Shown here piece after piece: positions 34,635 to 43,491 of a stretch of 64,000 bases of DNA. The position numbers and the translations under genes were made by a program. How positions within the stretch are numbered: the stretch's first letter is position 1; each line of letters begins with the position of its first letter. The notes beneath the pieces are model-generated. The model was not told the DNA's origin. It saw only the letters and a program-made list of their open reading frames with translations, and made no database searches. Origin of the DNA: Alphaproteobacteria bacterium (GTDB lineage: Bacteria > Pseudomonadota > Alphaproteobacteria > Puniceispirillales > Puniceispirillaceae); the NCBI GenBank assembly GCA_016780765.1, contig JADHLH010000003.1:1-64000 (forward strand), written 5' to 3'.

Positions 34635-36758
34635 TCAAAGCTGGCCGGCGCTGTCAGTGCCGCCAAGCCGTGTTGCCCAGCCGCGCAGAATTCTGTCGGC
34701 GATAATGGCGATGAAAGCCATCGACAGACCGGCTGTCACGCCAAGGCCCGTATCCGCATCACGCAGGCCGATATTGACCTGTTCTGCAAGCCCGCGCGCG
34801 CCCACCAGCACAGCAATGATCAGCATCGCCAGCGCAAACAGCACAGTCTGATTCAGACCCAGCAGAATGGCCGGACGGGCGACGGGCAGTTCAATCAGCA
34901 GCAGGCGTTGCAGTGGTGAACAGCCATTTGCCCGCGCTGCCTCAATCAGGGTTGGCGGCACATGCCGCAGCCCGTGTTCGGTATAGCGGATGATCGGCAC
35001 GATGGCATAAAGCACAATCGCCACAAGCGCCGAGAATTCATTCACCTGAAACAGGGCCACCGCCGGGATCAGGAAGATATAGAGCGGGATCGACTGCAAG
35101 GTGTCATTCAGCGGGCGCATGATTCGCGAGACAATCTCGAACTTCGCCGCCAGTATGCCAAGCGGGCATCCGATCAGCATGCAGACAAGAATGGCGGCAC
35201 TGCACAGATAGACCGAATACAGCGCGTCCTGCCAGTGGCCGGTCAGGGTGATGGCCAGCATCATGGCGGCCGCCACAAGCGCGAACTGCCAGTTGACCAT
35301 CCGCCATGACAGCCAGGTGACGCCGGCAAAGACAACCCACCAGGGCAGAAAGGTGAACCCGGTAAAGGCGATCAGACCGGCCGCCAGAAGAAAGCCGCCA
35401 GCCGCCCGGTGTCCACGCCAGGCCAGAACGCCGCTGCCAGCACATATCGCCAGCAGATAGACGGTCTGCATAACAGGCGTGAAGGTAACGCCCCAGGTAA
35501 AGGGCAGCACAGCCTTGGTCAGGCCGATGCGCATCGGCAGCAACAGATAGACCAGCGCGTTGTTCTTGATCGCATCAAGTGTCATGCCATGCGTGGCAAT
35601 GAACGCGCGCAGCCACTCATTGACAGCGACCTCGCCAAAACGAAAGAAGACAGCGCTGACAACGGCAAGCGCGTCAGATTCCATCTTGTACAGCAGGCTG
35701 ACAAACAACACTGCAACAAGCCCGGCCAGGTGCCAGACAAGCGGAATGCCGACCTTCGCACCTTTGCTGCCCGCGGCAGTGGGGGTATTGCGGCGTGTGG
35801 CGGCAGCACGGGTCAGCCGGTCAATCACCACAGCCAGCAGCACAATCACGATGCCGGCGGCCAGCGCCTGTCCGAACCGCGCTGATCCCTTGTTTGTGGC
35901 GACCAGCACTTCGCGGCCAATATCATCAAATCCGCCAATCACGGCGGCGATAATCACCATGGACAGGCTGGCCAGCACCAGCTGGTTAATCCCGACAAGG
36001 ATCTGATGCTTGGCGCATGGCATCTCGATAAACCGAAAACGCTGCCAGGCCGTGGTGCCGGACATGGATGATACTTCGCGCAATTCCTGTGGTACGCCGC
36101 GCAGCCCCAACATCACATTGCGCGTCATTGGCGGAGCCGCATAGATCATGCTGGCCAGCACTCCCGGTACCGGGCCAAAGCCAAACAGCACAACCAACGG
36201 CGCCAGATACGCAAAAGTCGGGATCGTCTGCATCAGGTCCAGCGTTGGTTGCAGCACGGCATTTGCCCGCCGTGACTTTGCCCCAAGAACACCCAGCCCA
36301 AAGCCAACGGCAAGCGCCAACGGCACCGCCACACCCACCATCGACAGCGTGTTCATTGATTTCAGCCAGTATCCGGACAGCGCCATATAGAGAACCGCGC
36401 TGCCGCACAACGCCGCGAGGCCGGCCCCCTGAAGCCGCCATGCAAGCCATGTCACGGCAATCACGATAAAGGGCCACGGCGTTGCATGCAGCAGTGACTG
36501 CAGAGCGCGCACCGCCCAGTCCAGCGCGCCGGCCACGGCCCGCAAGGCCGGTTTGAAGACAATGACAAACGCATCAATACCGTTATTGATTGCGGCCGCG
36601 ATGGCATCACCCCCGGCCAGCGGTGCGGCCACGATGGCGGGCAACCGATCCGGCATTATGATCGCAGCAATGCCCAGCAAGACCATCACCGCCCCGGCAA
36701 GCCGGGTTGTCAGCTCCCCTCTGATGATGGTGCCCTGGGTTGTGACTGCTACGCTCAT
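34635..36758 (-). CDS. proW: Betaine/proline-betaine ABC transporter, tandem permease (ProW-ProW)
   Basis: This 707-residue membrane protein has two full ProW-type permease units in one chain. Unit 1 has its docking loop in GLRGVPQELREVSSMSGTTA; unit 2 has HGLRHVPPTLIEAARANGCS. Each half carries about six membrane segments, so one polypeptide replaces the usual homodimer. Such double permeases occur in marine alphaproteobacterial betaine/choline importers. The start overlaps the proV stop by four bases. Confidence 0.88.
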   Translation of the reverse strand: MSVAVTTQGTIIRGELTTRLAGAVMVLLGIAAIIMPDRLPAIVAAPLAGGDAIAAAINNGIDAFVIVFKPALRAVAGALDWAVRALQSLLHATPWPFIVIAVTWLAWRLQGAGLAALCGSAVLYMALSGYWLKSMNTLSMVGVAVPLALAVGFGLGVLGAKSRRANAVLQPTLDLMQTIPTFAYLAPLVVLFGFGPVPGVLASMIYAAPPMTRNVMLGLRGVPQELREVSSMSGTTAWQRFRFIEMPCAKHQILVGINQLVLASLSMVIIAAVIGGFDDIGREVLVATNKGSARFGQALAAGIVIVLLAVVIDRLTRAAATRRNTPTAAGSKGAKVGIPLVWHLAGLVAVLFVSLLYKMESDALAVVSAVFFRFGEVAVNEWLRAFIATHGMTLDAIKNNALVYLLLPMRIGLTKAVLPFTWGVTFTPVMQTVYLLAICAGSGVLAWRGHRAAGGFLLAAGLIAFTGFTFLPWWVVFAGVTWLSWRMVNWQFALVAAAMMLAITLTGHWQDALYSVYLCSAAILVCMLIGCPLGILAAKFEIVSRIMRPLNDTLQSIPLYIFLIPAVALFQVNEFSALVAIVLYAIVPIIRYTEHGLRHVPPTLIEAARANGCSPLQRLLLIELPVARPAILLGLNQTVLFALAMLIIAVLVGARGLAEQVNIGLRDADTGLGVTAGLSMAFIAIIADRILRGWATRLGGTDSAGQL

Positions 36759-37855
36759 CCAGCTGATCCCTGTTGCGATGCAGAGGGTGCTGGTTGCGGG
36801 TTGCGGATGTTGTCCAGAATGTTCTGCCGGTTGGCCGTGCCGACGGGCTGGCCATCCGCATCGACAACGGTGATCGCGGTCACATCACTGCCGGTTGTCA
36901 TCAGCATATCTTCAAGCGAAGTTGTAGCCGGCAGGGCAGGCGCGCCGGCACTGCCGGTTGTCGCAGGTTGCATCACGTCTCCCAGACGCAACACCTGCAG
37001 GCGCGACACATCACCGACAAATCGGCTGACATAATCATCAGCCGGGCGCATCAGCAGTTCGGCAGCGCGTCCCTGCTGGATGATACGTCCGTCCCGCATG
37101 ATGGCGATTCTGTCGGCAAGGCGCACAGCTTCGGAAAAGTCATGAGTGACAAAGATGATGGTCTTGCGAAGGCGTGCCTGCAGCGCCAGCAATTCATCCT
37201 GCAGCTGTTTGCGGATCAGCGGATCAAGCGCGCTGAATGGTTCATCAAGCAGCCATACTTCCGGGTCCACCGCCAGTGATCTGGCAATGCCGACGCGCTG
37301 TTGCTGACCGCCTGACAGTTCTGATGGATAGGCATCGCCGCGCCCATCCAGCCCGACCAGTGACAACATCTCGGCTGCCTTTGCGGCGCAGTCTGCGGCG
37401 GCCTCACCGCGAACCTTCAGCGGGAAGGCAATGTTTTGCAAAGCGGTGAAATGTGGCACCAGTCCAAAATTCTGGAACACCATGCCCATCCGGTGGCGGC
37501 GGATATCCATCAGGCTGGATTCCGGCATGGCAGCCAGATTGGCATCATCAAGCCAGACGTCGCCGGAAGACGGGCGGTGCAGTTGGGCGATACAGCGCAG
37601 CACGGTCGATTTGCCTGACCCGGACAGGCCCATGATGACAAACAGTTCACCGCGCGCGATGTCGATATTTACATCGCGCGCGCCGATAATGGCATCGGTG
37701 CCGTCAATCGCCTGTTCAACAGATGTATCCGGAGCACGCTTTGCACAGGCCGCCTCGGCGGCTGTACCGAACAGCTTCCAAAGTCCCCGGCAGCGGATCT
37801 TGGGATCGGAACGCGATGCCTCGGGCATGGTGCTGGGCTCCGTCTGGAAAGACAT
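36755..37855 (-). CDS. proV: Betaine/proline-betaine ABC transporter ATP-binding protein
   Basis: This 366-residue ATPase has the ProV-like insertion before the Walker A region (residues ~25-60). Walker A is GLSGSGKST, the signature LSGGQQQR, and Walker B DEPFSALDP. The last ~80 residues resemble a reduced CBS region (VVDADGQPVGTANRQNIL), which in ProV/OpuA proteins senses ionic strength or regulatory nucleotides. It is translationally coupled to the double permease. Confidence 0.88.
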   Translation of the reverse strand: MSFQTEPSTMPEASRSDPKIRCRGLWKLFGTAAEAACAKRAPDTSVEQAIDGTDAIIGARDVNIDIARGELFVIMGLSGSGKSTVLRCIAQLHRPSSGDVWLDDANLAAMPESSLMDIRRHRMGMVFQNFGLVPHFTALQNIAFPLKVRGEAAADCAAKAAEMLSLVGLDGRGDAYPSELSGGQQQRVGIARSLAVDPEVWLLDEPFSALDPLIRKQLQDELLALQARLRKTIIFVTHDFSEAVRLADRIAIMRDGRIIQQGRAAELLMRPADDYVSRFVGDVSRLQVLRLGDVMQPATTGSAGAPALPATTSLEDMLMTTGSDVTAITVVDADGQPVGTANRQNILDNIRNPQPAPSASQQGSAG

Positions 37856-37870
37856 AAAAAGGAATGAAGC

Positions 37871-37894
37871 GGTACGGCGCTGCGGCGCCGTACC
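37871..37894 (-). other. Stem-loop between proX and proV
   Basis: A perfect 10-bp stem (GGTACGGCGC with its complement) with a four-base loop and no T-run lies in the 61-bp gap between the binding-protein stop and the ATPase start. Such intercistronic hairpins often stabilise upstream mRNA, so the binding protein is made in excess of the membrane parts. Confidence 0.6.
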
Positions 37895-37916
37895 TGTTAT
37901 GCGTGTCAGTCAGGCC

Positions 37917-38885
37917 CTAGCGTGACTTGGCAGCATTGATCAGCGTATCAACCGAGGCCGCATTGGCGTCAATATATGCGGCTACAACGGCATTGATGTC
38001 CTCACCGCGGCTGTCGACGGCAGCCATCATCTGCTGCTGGTCACCGGCATCCATCTTGTAGTTGGCAAGAATGTCGCCAGCTGCCGGCCATGTGTCGCTG
38101 AAACCCGACCATGTCACCTTGAAGATACGGGTCGGGCTGAAATCACAGTCGCCCGTTGCCGTCTTGTTCACGCCCCATGACGGATCATTGTAGCAATCGT
38201 CAGTACCAGCTGGCAGTGCAACCCACTCGGTCTCATACTCGGCAAGCGCCCAATGCGGCTGCCAGAAGGTCATCACAAGCGGAGACTTTTTGGCGATGGA
38301 GGCTTCAAGTTCGGTGATAAGCGCGCCTTCCGATCCAGCTGGAACGGCAGTGAAATCAATACCCATCGCTTCAAAGCGGTCCTTGCCGGGTGAACCCCAG
38401 TCAGCCGGATAATCCAGCAGACGGCCCTTTGGCAGGGTTTCGACTGACGCAAACTTGGTGGCGCAGGCATTCAGCGCTTCCCAGTCGGGAAGTCCTGGGC
38501 ACAGTTCCTTCATATGAACGGTATAGAGAACACCTTCACGGGCTGCCAGACCAAGATCGCCGATATCGACAACCTTGCCGGCTGATTCTGCCTCGGCAAA
38601 CTGGCCGGGCGCGTTTGATGTCCAGATTTCCATTGTAGCGTGCAGGTCGCCTTCGCCCAGTGCAATGAACTGCGGCCCGTAACCGGCAGTGACATATTCG
38701 ATGGAATAGCCCGCCCTTTCAAGAATCGCACCGGCAACACGCGTTGACAGATGCTGTCCCGTCCATTCATTGATCGCCAATTTGATAGTTTTGTCGGTCG
38801 CACCCATCTCCAGCGCAATCGCTGGCGTGCAGGCAAGGCTTGCCGACATGGCGGCAGCGGCGATAAATCCTTTGGTCAATTTCAT
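37917..38885 (-). CDS. proX: Betaine/quaternary-amine ABC transporter substrate-binding protein (OpuAC/ProX)
   Basis: This periplasmic protein of about 322 residues has a signal peptide (MKLTKGFIAAAAMSASLACT... cleaved after AIA). The OpuAC core has KLAINEWTGQHLSTRVAGAI and FWQPHWALAEYETEW; the tryptophans and tyrosines are candidates for the aromatic cage that holds quaternary ammonium groups. The start at 38885 has GGGGAAG upstream; a longer frame to 38996 lacks a signal sequence at its end. The first gene of the proX-proV-proW-HDAC operon, it is divergent from the Rieske-led operon. Confidence 0.88.
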   Translation of the reverse strand: MKLTKGFIAAAAMSASLACTPAIALEMGATDKTIKLAINEWTGQHLSTRVAGAILERAGYSIEYVTAGYGPQFIALGEGDLHATMEIWTSNAPGQFAEAESAGKVVDIGDLGLAAREGVLYTVHMKELCPGLPDWEALNACATKFASVETLPKGRLLDYPADWGSPGKDRFEAMGIDFTAVPAGSEGALITELEASIAKKSPLVMTFWQPHWALAEYETEWVALPAGTDDCYNDPSWGVNKTATGDCDFSPTRIFKVTWSGFSDTWPAAGDILANYKMDAGDQQQMMAAVDSRGEDINAVVAAYIDANAASVDTLINAAKSR

Positions 38886-38988
38886 ATTTCTTCCCCTGAT
38901 GCTTCTTGTGGTTTTTGTGTTGTGGCATCGGCTGATTGACAGTAGCCGCGTGCGTCCACTTTTGGCTATGTTGCACGGGGATTCGTGG

Positions 38989-39014
38989 TTTGACAAAGCA
39001 ATATCTGTATCAAA
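38989..39014. promoter_or_regulatory. Inverted repeat in the divergent proX/Rieske promoter region
   Basis: TTTGACA at 38989-38995 and TATCAAA at 39008-39014 are near-perfect inverted arms 12 bases apart. The left arm also contains a TTGACA -35-like box reading toward the Rieske gene. A regulator binding here could control both operons. Confidence 0.4.
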
Positions 39015-39127
39015 TGCGCACAGGGGTGCTGGTTTGGGCGGTCCTGCCCGGAAGTGAAGAAAGATGTTTCGTCAGCCCGTTTGGCGGGGCATAGTTTCCG
39101 GGAAGCTGTGAGAAGGGGGAGATAGTA

Positions 39128-40261
39128 ATGCAGGAAACGCGCATGCTGAAAGACCTGACGCATGGGTGGGATGACAACCCGGCGCGGTCACTTTCTCTGC
39201 ACAAGAATGCCTATATCGACCCGGCCTGGCTGGCCGTTGACAAGCGTGAGATCTTTCACAAATCCTGGCAGTTTCTGTGCCATGAAGAAAAGCTGGCAAA
39301 GGCCGGAAGCTTTGCCACGGCCAACATTCAGGGACAAAGCATAGTTGCCATTCGCGGCAATGACGGTGACCTGCGCGCCTTCTACAATGTGTGCAAGCAT
39401 CGTGGCCATGAATTGTTGCAGGGCGAAGGCACAACGCGGCGGGTGATCTGCCCGTATCATGCCTGGAGCTATGATCTTGACGGCAGCTTTCTTGAGGCGC
39501 GCCAGTCGCGTTTTATCGAGAATTTCAACAATGAGGATTTTTGGCTTGATCAGGTGCGGATAGAAACCTTCTGCCATTTCGTCTTTGTCAATCTGGACCC
39601 GGATGCGGCGCCGCTGGCAGAACAGTCTGGCGATCTGGCGAAAGAGATTATGTCCTATGCACCGGACATCGACAAACTGACCTTTGCGCACCGCCTGACC
39701 TATAACATCAAGGCGAACTGGAAGTCCGTGGTCGACAATTTTCTTGAATGCTACCACTGCCCGGTGGCGCATCGGGATTTCTGCACGCTGGTCGAGATGG
39801 ACACCTACAAGGTGACAACGCATGGCATCTATTCCAGCCATATGGCAAAGGCTGGTCGTGAGGCGAACAAGGCGTATGGAACGGACGGCGCGACGGTCAC
39901 CGATCATGCGGTCTGGTTCCTGTGGCCGAACACAACGCTGATGCGCTATCCCGGTCGCGGCAATTTCATGGTCTGGCGGTTTTACCCGGTTGGGCCCGAA
40001 GAGACCTATGAGGAGTTCGACTTCTTCTTCGAGACGGCCGAGGTGAATGACGCCGAAAAAGACGCCATCGCCTTTATCGATGATGTGCTGCAACCAGAAG
40101 ATATCGGCCTTGTGGAAAGCGTTCAGCGCGGCATGCAGACGCCGGCCTATACACAAGGGCGCTATATGATCGATCCGGAAGGATCCGGCCTCAGTGAACA
40201 TGCCGTGCATCATTTTCACTCGCTGGTTCTTGATGCCTATCGCCGCGGCGCCGCGTCATGA
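39128..40261 (+). CDS. Quaternary-amine Rieske oxygenase alpha subunit (CntA/GbcA-like)
   Basis: This 377-residue oxygenase has Rieske ligands in CKHRGH and CPYHAWSYDLDG, and an iron-site segment VVDNFLECYHCPVAH with the bridging glutamate typical of carnitine/betaine oxygenases. The tail GLVESVQRGMQTPAYTQGR and LSEHAVHHFHSLV closely follows CntA and GbcA. These enzymes split the C-N bond of carnitine or demethylate glycine betaine or stachydrine. It is divergent from a betaine importer and heads an operon with carnitine-type enzymes. No reductase (CntB/GbcB) gene is present in the window. The exact substrate is open. Confidence 0.88.
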   Translation: MQETRMLKDLTHGWDDNPARSLSLHKNAYIDPAWLAVDKREIFHKSWQFLCHEEKLAKAGSFATANIQGQSIVAIRGNDGDLRAFYNVCKHRGHELLQGEGTTRRVICPYHAWSYDLDGSFLEARQSRFIENFNNEDFWLDQVRIETFCHFVFVNLDPDAAPLAEQSGDLAKEIMSYAPDIDKLTFAHRLTYNIKANWKSVVDNFLECYHCPVAHRDFCTLVEMDTYKVTTHGIYSSHMAKAGREANKAYGTDGATVTDHAVWFLWPNTTLMRYPGRGNFMVWRFYPVGPEETYEEFDFFFETAEVNDAEKDAIAFIDDVLQPEDIGLVESVQRGMQTPAYTQGRYMIDPEGSGLSEHAVHHFHSLVLDAYRRGAAS

Positions 40262-41055
40262 ACACGCCCGATACATCATCCGATACATCATCTGGCACAT
40301 CATTTGGGCCGCTTTCTGGCCGCGTTGCTGTTGTCACGGGCGGCACAGGCGGTATCGGTACGGCCATTGTCGCCCGGCTGGCGCGTGAAGGTGCAGACGT
40401 TATCGCCGCCGACTTGCAGGATAATGTGGCCCGCGCTGACGGGACCGTGTTTTGCGCCCTTGATGTGACAGGCGAAGACAGTGTTACGGCGCTGGCAGAT
40501 TTCGTGCGGGGCGATCTGGGACGACTCGATATTCTGGTCAATGCCGCTGGCATCGAGATTGAAAAAACCATCGAGCAGACATCGCTTGATGAATGGAATC
40601 ACATTTTTGCTGTGAATGTCACCGGCACGTTTCTGACCTCGAAATATCTGGTGGGCCTGATGCGCGAGACCGGCGGCGGATCGATCATCAATTTCGGGTC
40701 CTATGACGGGTTCATTGCTGATCCCGAACTGGCAGCCTATTGCGCAACCAAGGGTGCGGTGCATGCGCTGACCCGCGCCATGGCGTGTGATCATGGACCG
40801 GAAAATATCCGCGTCAATGCAATCTGCCCGGGCTATATCGATACGCCGATGCTGCAAAGCTTCTTCCGCCATGGTGACGAAGACAAGATGAAGGCCGCGG
40901 CGCGCGATGTGCATCCGATGAAACGCTATGGCACGCCGGATGATGTTGCCGGTCTTGTCAACTGGCTGGCTGGTGATGAGGCGCGCTATGCGTCGGGACA
41001 ATTGTGGGTGCTTGATGGCGGTCTGTCAGCGCAAGTACAGCAGATGAAACTCTAG
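40258..41055 (+). CDS. Short-chain dehydrogenase/reductase
   Basis: This 265-residue classical SDR has the cofactor motif TGGTGGIGTAI, the NAG-type element NAAGIEIEKT, and the catalytic YCATKGAVHALTRA with tyrosine and lysine. The C-terminal YASGQLWVLDGGLSAQ is standard. Its ATG overlaps the Rieske stop by four bases. The N-terminus before the cofactor site holds a 12-bp near-repeat (DTSSDTSSGTS). It probably oxidises an alcohol group on the quaternary-amine carbon skeleton; the substrate is not known. Confidence 0.85.
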   Translation: MNTPDTSSDTSSGTSFGPLSGRVAVVTGGTGGIGTAIVARLAREGADVIAADLQDNVARADGTVFCALDVTGEDSVTALADFVRGDLGRLDILVNAAGIEIEKTIEQTSLDEWNHIFAVNVTGTFLTSKYLVGLMRETGGGSIINFGSYDGFIADPELAAYCATKGAVHALTRAMACDHGPENIRVNAICPGYIDTPMLQSFFRHGDEDKMKAAARDVHPMKRYGTPDDVAGLVNWLAGDEARYASGQLWVLDGGLSAQVQQMKL

Positions 41056-41069
41056 CGGAGCGGGCAGGG

Positions 41070-41999
41070 ATGGCGAAAAGTGTAACCATCACCTGTGCGG
41101 TTACCGGCGGCATTCATACGCCCAGCATGTCGCCATATCTGCCTGTCACGCCGGCACAGATTGCCAGCGAGGCGATCGCCGCAAGCGAGGCCGGCGCCTC
41201 GATCATTCACCTGCATGCGCGCGATCCGAAAGACGGTAGGCCGACAGCTGATCCGGACGTGTTCATGGAATTTCTGCCTGTCATCAAACAGGGCTGCAAT
41301 GCGGTGGTCAATATCTCCACTGGTGGCGGGCTCGGCATGTCGCTGGACGAACGTCTTGCCGCCGCCAACCGGGCATCGCCCGAGATGGCATCGCTCAATA
41401 TGGGGTCGATGAATTTCGGGATTTTTCCGATGCTGGAAAAATACAGGGACTTCCAGCATGAGTGGGAACCGGCATTTCTTGAAATGACGCGTGACTTCAT
41501 TTTCCGGAACACATTTCGTGATATCGAATTTGTGCTGCGTACGCTTGGCGATGATCACGGCACCCGCTTCGAGATGGAATGCTATGATCTGGGCCATCTT
41601 TACACAGTGGCGCATTTTGTGGATGCCGGGCTGATCAAGCCGCCTTTTTTCATCCAGATGATTTATGGCATTCTTGGCGGTGCAGGGGCCGAGATCGACA
41701 ATCTGGTCCATATGCATAATGCGGCAGACCGGCTGTTTGGTGATGATTATGAATGGTCGGTGCTGGCAGCTGGCCGTCACCAGATACCGTTTGGCACCAC
41801 AGCCGCTGTTCTTGGTGGCAATCTGCGGGTCGGTCTTGAGGACAGTCTGTTCATCGGCAAGGGTGAGCTGGCCGAAAGCAATGCAGACCAGGTCGCCAAA
41901 ATTCGCCGGATTGTTGAGGATCTGTCCTTGCGCGTGGCAACGCCCGAGGAAACACGCGAACGCTTGCAGCTGAAAGGTGGCGATGCAGTTGCATTCTGA
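41070..41999 (+). CDS. Beta-keto acid cleavage enzyme (BKACE, DUF849), CdhC-like
   Basis: This 309-residue zinc-dependent enzyme condenses a beta-keto acid with acetyl-CoA and releases acetoacetate and a new acyl-CoA. Zinc histidines are in IIHLHARDPKDGRP, and the core STGGGLGMSLDERLA and LNMGSMNFG matches the family. In pseudomonads the CdhC member turns 3-dehydrocarnitine into betainyl-CoA plus acetoacetate. The nearby carnitine-dehydrogenase-like gene and betaine transporter favour this role; 3-keto-5-aminohexanoate and other beta-keto acids are alternatives. Confidence 0.87.
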   Translation: MAKSVTITCAVTGGIHTPSMSPYLPVTPAQIASEAIAASEAGASIIHLHARDPKDGRPTADPDVFMEFLPVIKQGCNAVVNISTGGGLGMSLDERLAAANRASPEMASLNMGSMNFGIFPMLEKYRDFQHEWEPAFLEMTRDFIFRNTFRDIEFVLRTLGDDHGTRFEMECYDLGHLYTVAHFVDAGLIKPPFFIQMIYGILGGAGAEIDNLVHMHNAADRLFGDDYEWSVLAAGRHQIPFGTTAAVLGGNLRVGLEDSLFIGKGELAESNADQVAKIRRIVEDLSLRVATPEETRERLQLKGGDAVAF

Positions 42000-42032
42000 C
42001 ACCAGCATTCTGATACTGGTATTCTGACAAGA
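41991..42032 (+). repeat. 14-bp tandem repeat spanning the BKACE stop codon
   Basis: Three imperfect units (41991-42004, 42005-42018, 42019-42032) share ATTCTGA. The copied TGA falls in all three frames (41997, 42011, 42025), as at 10169-10218. Confidence 0.85.
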
Positions 42033-42048
42033 CATAAGGGGAAGACAC

Positions 42049-43476
42049 ATGACCTACCAGACCAAGTTTCTGATCAATGGGGATATCGTGGCCGGCGAAG
42101 GTGAGGCCGTGCCTGTGATCAACCCGGCAACCGGCGATACCATCTGCAGCGTTGCCGAGGCCAGCAGTGAACAGGTCGATGCCGCGGTCCGGGCGGCGCA
42201 GGAAGCCTTCCCCGCTTTTGCTGCGCGCACGCCGGGTGACCGGTCGGCCCTGCTGCACGAACTGGCCAATCGGCTGGAAGCTGAGCGCGAGGCATTTGGC
42301 CGACTGGAATCGCTGGATTCGGGCAAGCCGGTCGGTGCCGCGATCGAAGAGATGGATGCCTGTGTCGATATCTTCCGCTTTATGGCTGGCGCTGTGCGCA
42401 ACATGTCGGGCATTGCCGCCGGGGAATATATGGAAGGCTATACCTCGATGATACGGCGTGATCCGGTTGGCGTTGTTGCCAGTATCTCGCCCTGGAACTA
42501 TCCGCTGATGATGGCCGCATGGAAGCTGGCACCGCCGCTGGCCACCGGGTGTACGATGGTGCTGAAACCGTCCGAGCTGACCCCGCTGACCACATTGAAG
42601 CTGGTCGGTATGTTGCAGGACATTTACCCGAAAGGTGTGGTCAATATCCTGTCCGGACGGGGCGGCACAACCGGCAGCCAGTTGATCAATCATGCCGGGA
42701 TTGAATTCATCTCGCTGACCGGGTCAGTCCGCACAGCCAGCCAGGTGTTGCAGGCGGCATCCTCGACGATCAAGAACACGCATCTGGAACTGGGCGGTAA
42801 AGCGCCGGTGATCATCTATGATGATGCCGATGTCGCAAAAGTAATCGAAGAGCTGAAAGGTTTTTCTTTCTATAATGCCGGTCAGGATTGCACGCAGCCC
42901 TGTCGCTATTACGTCGCCGACAAGATTTACGATAATTTTGTTGCCGACTTCGCCGGGGCTATTTCCAGCATTGCCACCGGCCAGCCCGAGGATGATGGCG
43001 TCGAGATGGGCCCGATCATCACGGCTGCTCAATATGACCGGGTGCAGGCGATGGTCGACACGGCCCGCGATGGCAATCATATGGAGATCGTTACAGGCGG
43101 CAAGACAATTGGCGGTAACGGGTTTTTCTACGAGCCGACACTGATCGCAAATGCCCTTCAGGATGACACGGTTGTCCGCGAGGAAATTTTCGGGCCAGTG
43201 GTGACGGCGACCCGTTTCAGCGATGTCGAAACAGCGATCACCTGGGCGAATGATTCGCCCTATGGTTTGTCAGCATCGGTCTGGACGCAGGATATATCAA
43301 AAGCCATGCAGACAGTGGCGCGCTTGCGCTACGGCGTTACCTGGGTGAACACGCATCTTGTCGGCATTTCCGAAATGCCGCATGGCGGGATGAAAGCCTC
43401 GGGCTATGGCAAGGACATGTCGATCTACTCGCTGGAAGACTACACCGTGCCGCGCCATGTGATGATCGCGCACTGA
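42049..43476 (+). CDS. Aldehyde dehydrogenase, aminobutyraldehyde/betaine-aldehyde type
   Basis: This 475-residue NAD(P)-dependent ALDH has the catalytic cysteine in [13 protein letters not shown], the general-base glutamate in [11 protein letters not shown] and the cofactor block [13 protein letters not shown]. Its central region follows the YdcW/PatD type (gamma-aminobutyraldehyde dehydrogenase), whose trimethylated substrate analog is 4-trimethylaminobutyraldehyde. AAGGGG precedes the ATG. In this operon it likely oxidises an aldehyde released by amine cleavage. Confidence 0.87.
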   Translation: MTYQTKFLINGDIVAGEGEAVPVINPATGDTICSVAEASSEQVDAAVRAAQEAFPAFAARTPGDRSALLHELANRLEAEREAFGRLESLDSGKPVGAAIEEMDACVDIFRFMAGAVRNMSGIAAGEYMEGYTSMIRRDPVGVVASISPWNYPLMMAAWKLAPPLATGCTMVLKPSELTPLTTLKLVGMLQDIYPKGVVNILSGRGGTTGSQLINHAGIEFISLTGSVRTASQVLQAASSTIKNTHLELGGKAPVIIYDDADVAKVIEELKGFSFYNAGQDCTQPCRYYVADKIYDNFVADFAGAISSIATGQPEDDGVEMGPIITAAQYDRVQAMVDTARDGNHMEIVTGGKTIGGNGFFYEPTLIANALQDDTVVREEIFGPVVTATRFSDVETAITWANDSPYGLSASVWTQDISKAMQTVARLRYGVTWVNTHLVGISEMPHGGMKASGYGKDMSIYSLEDYTVPRHVMIAH

Positions 43477-43491
43477 TATGGGTTGCGCCGG

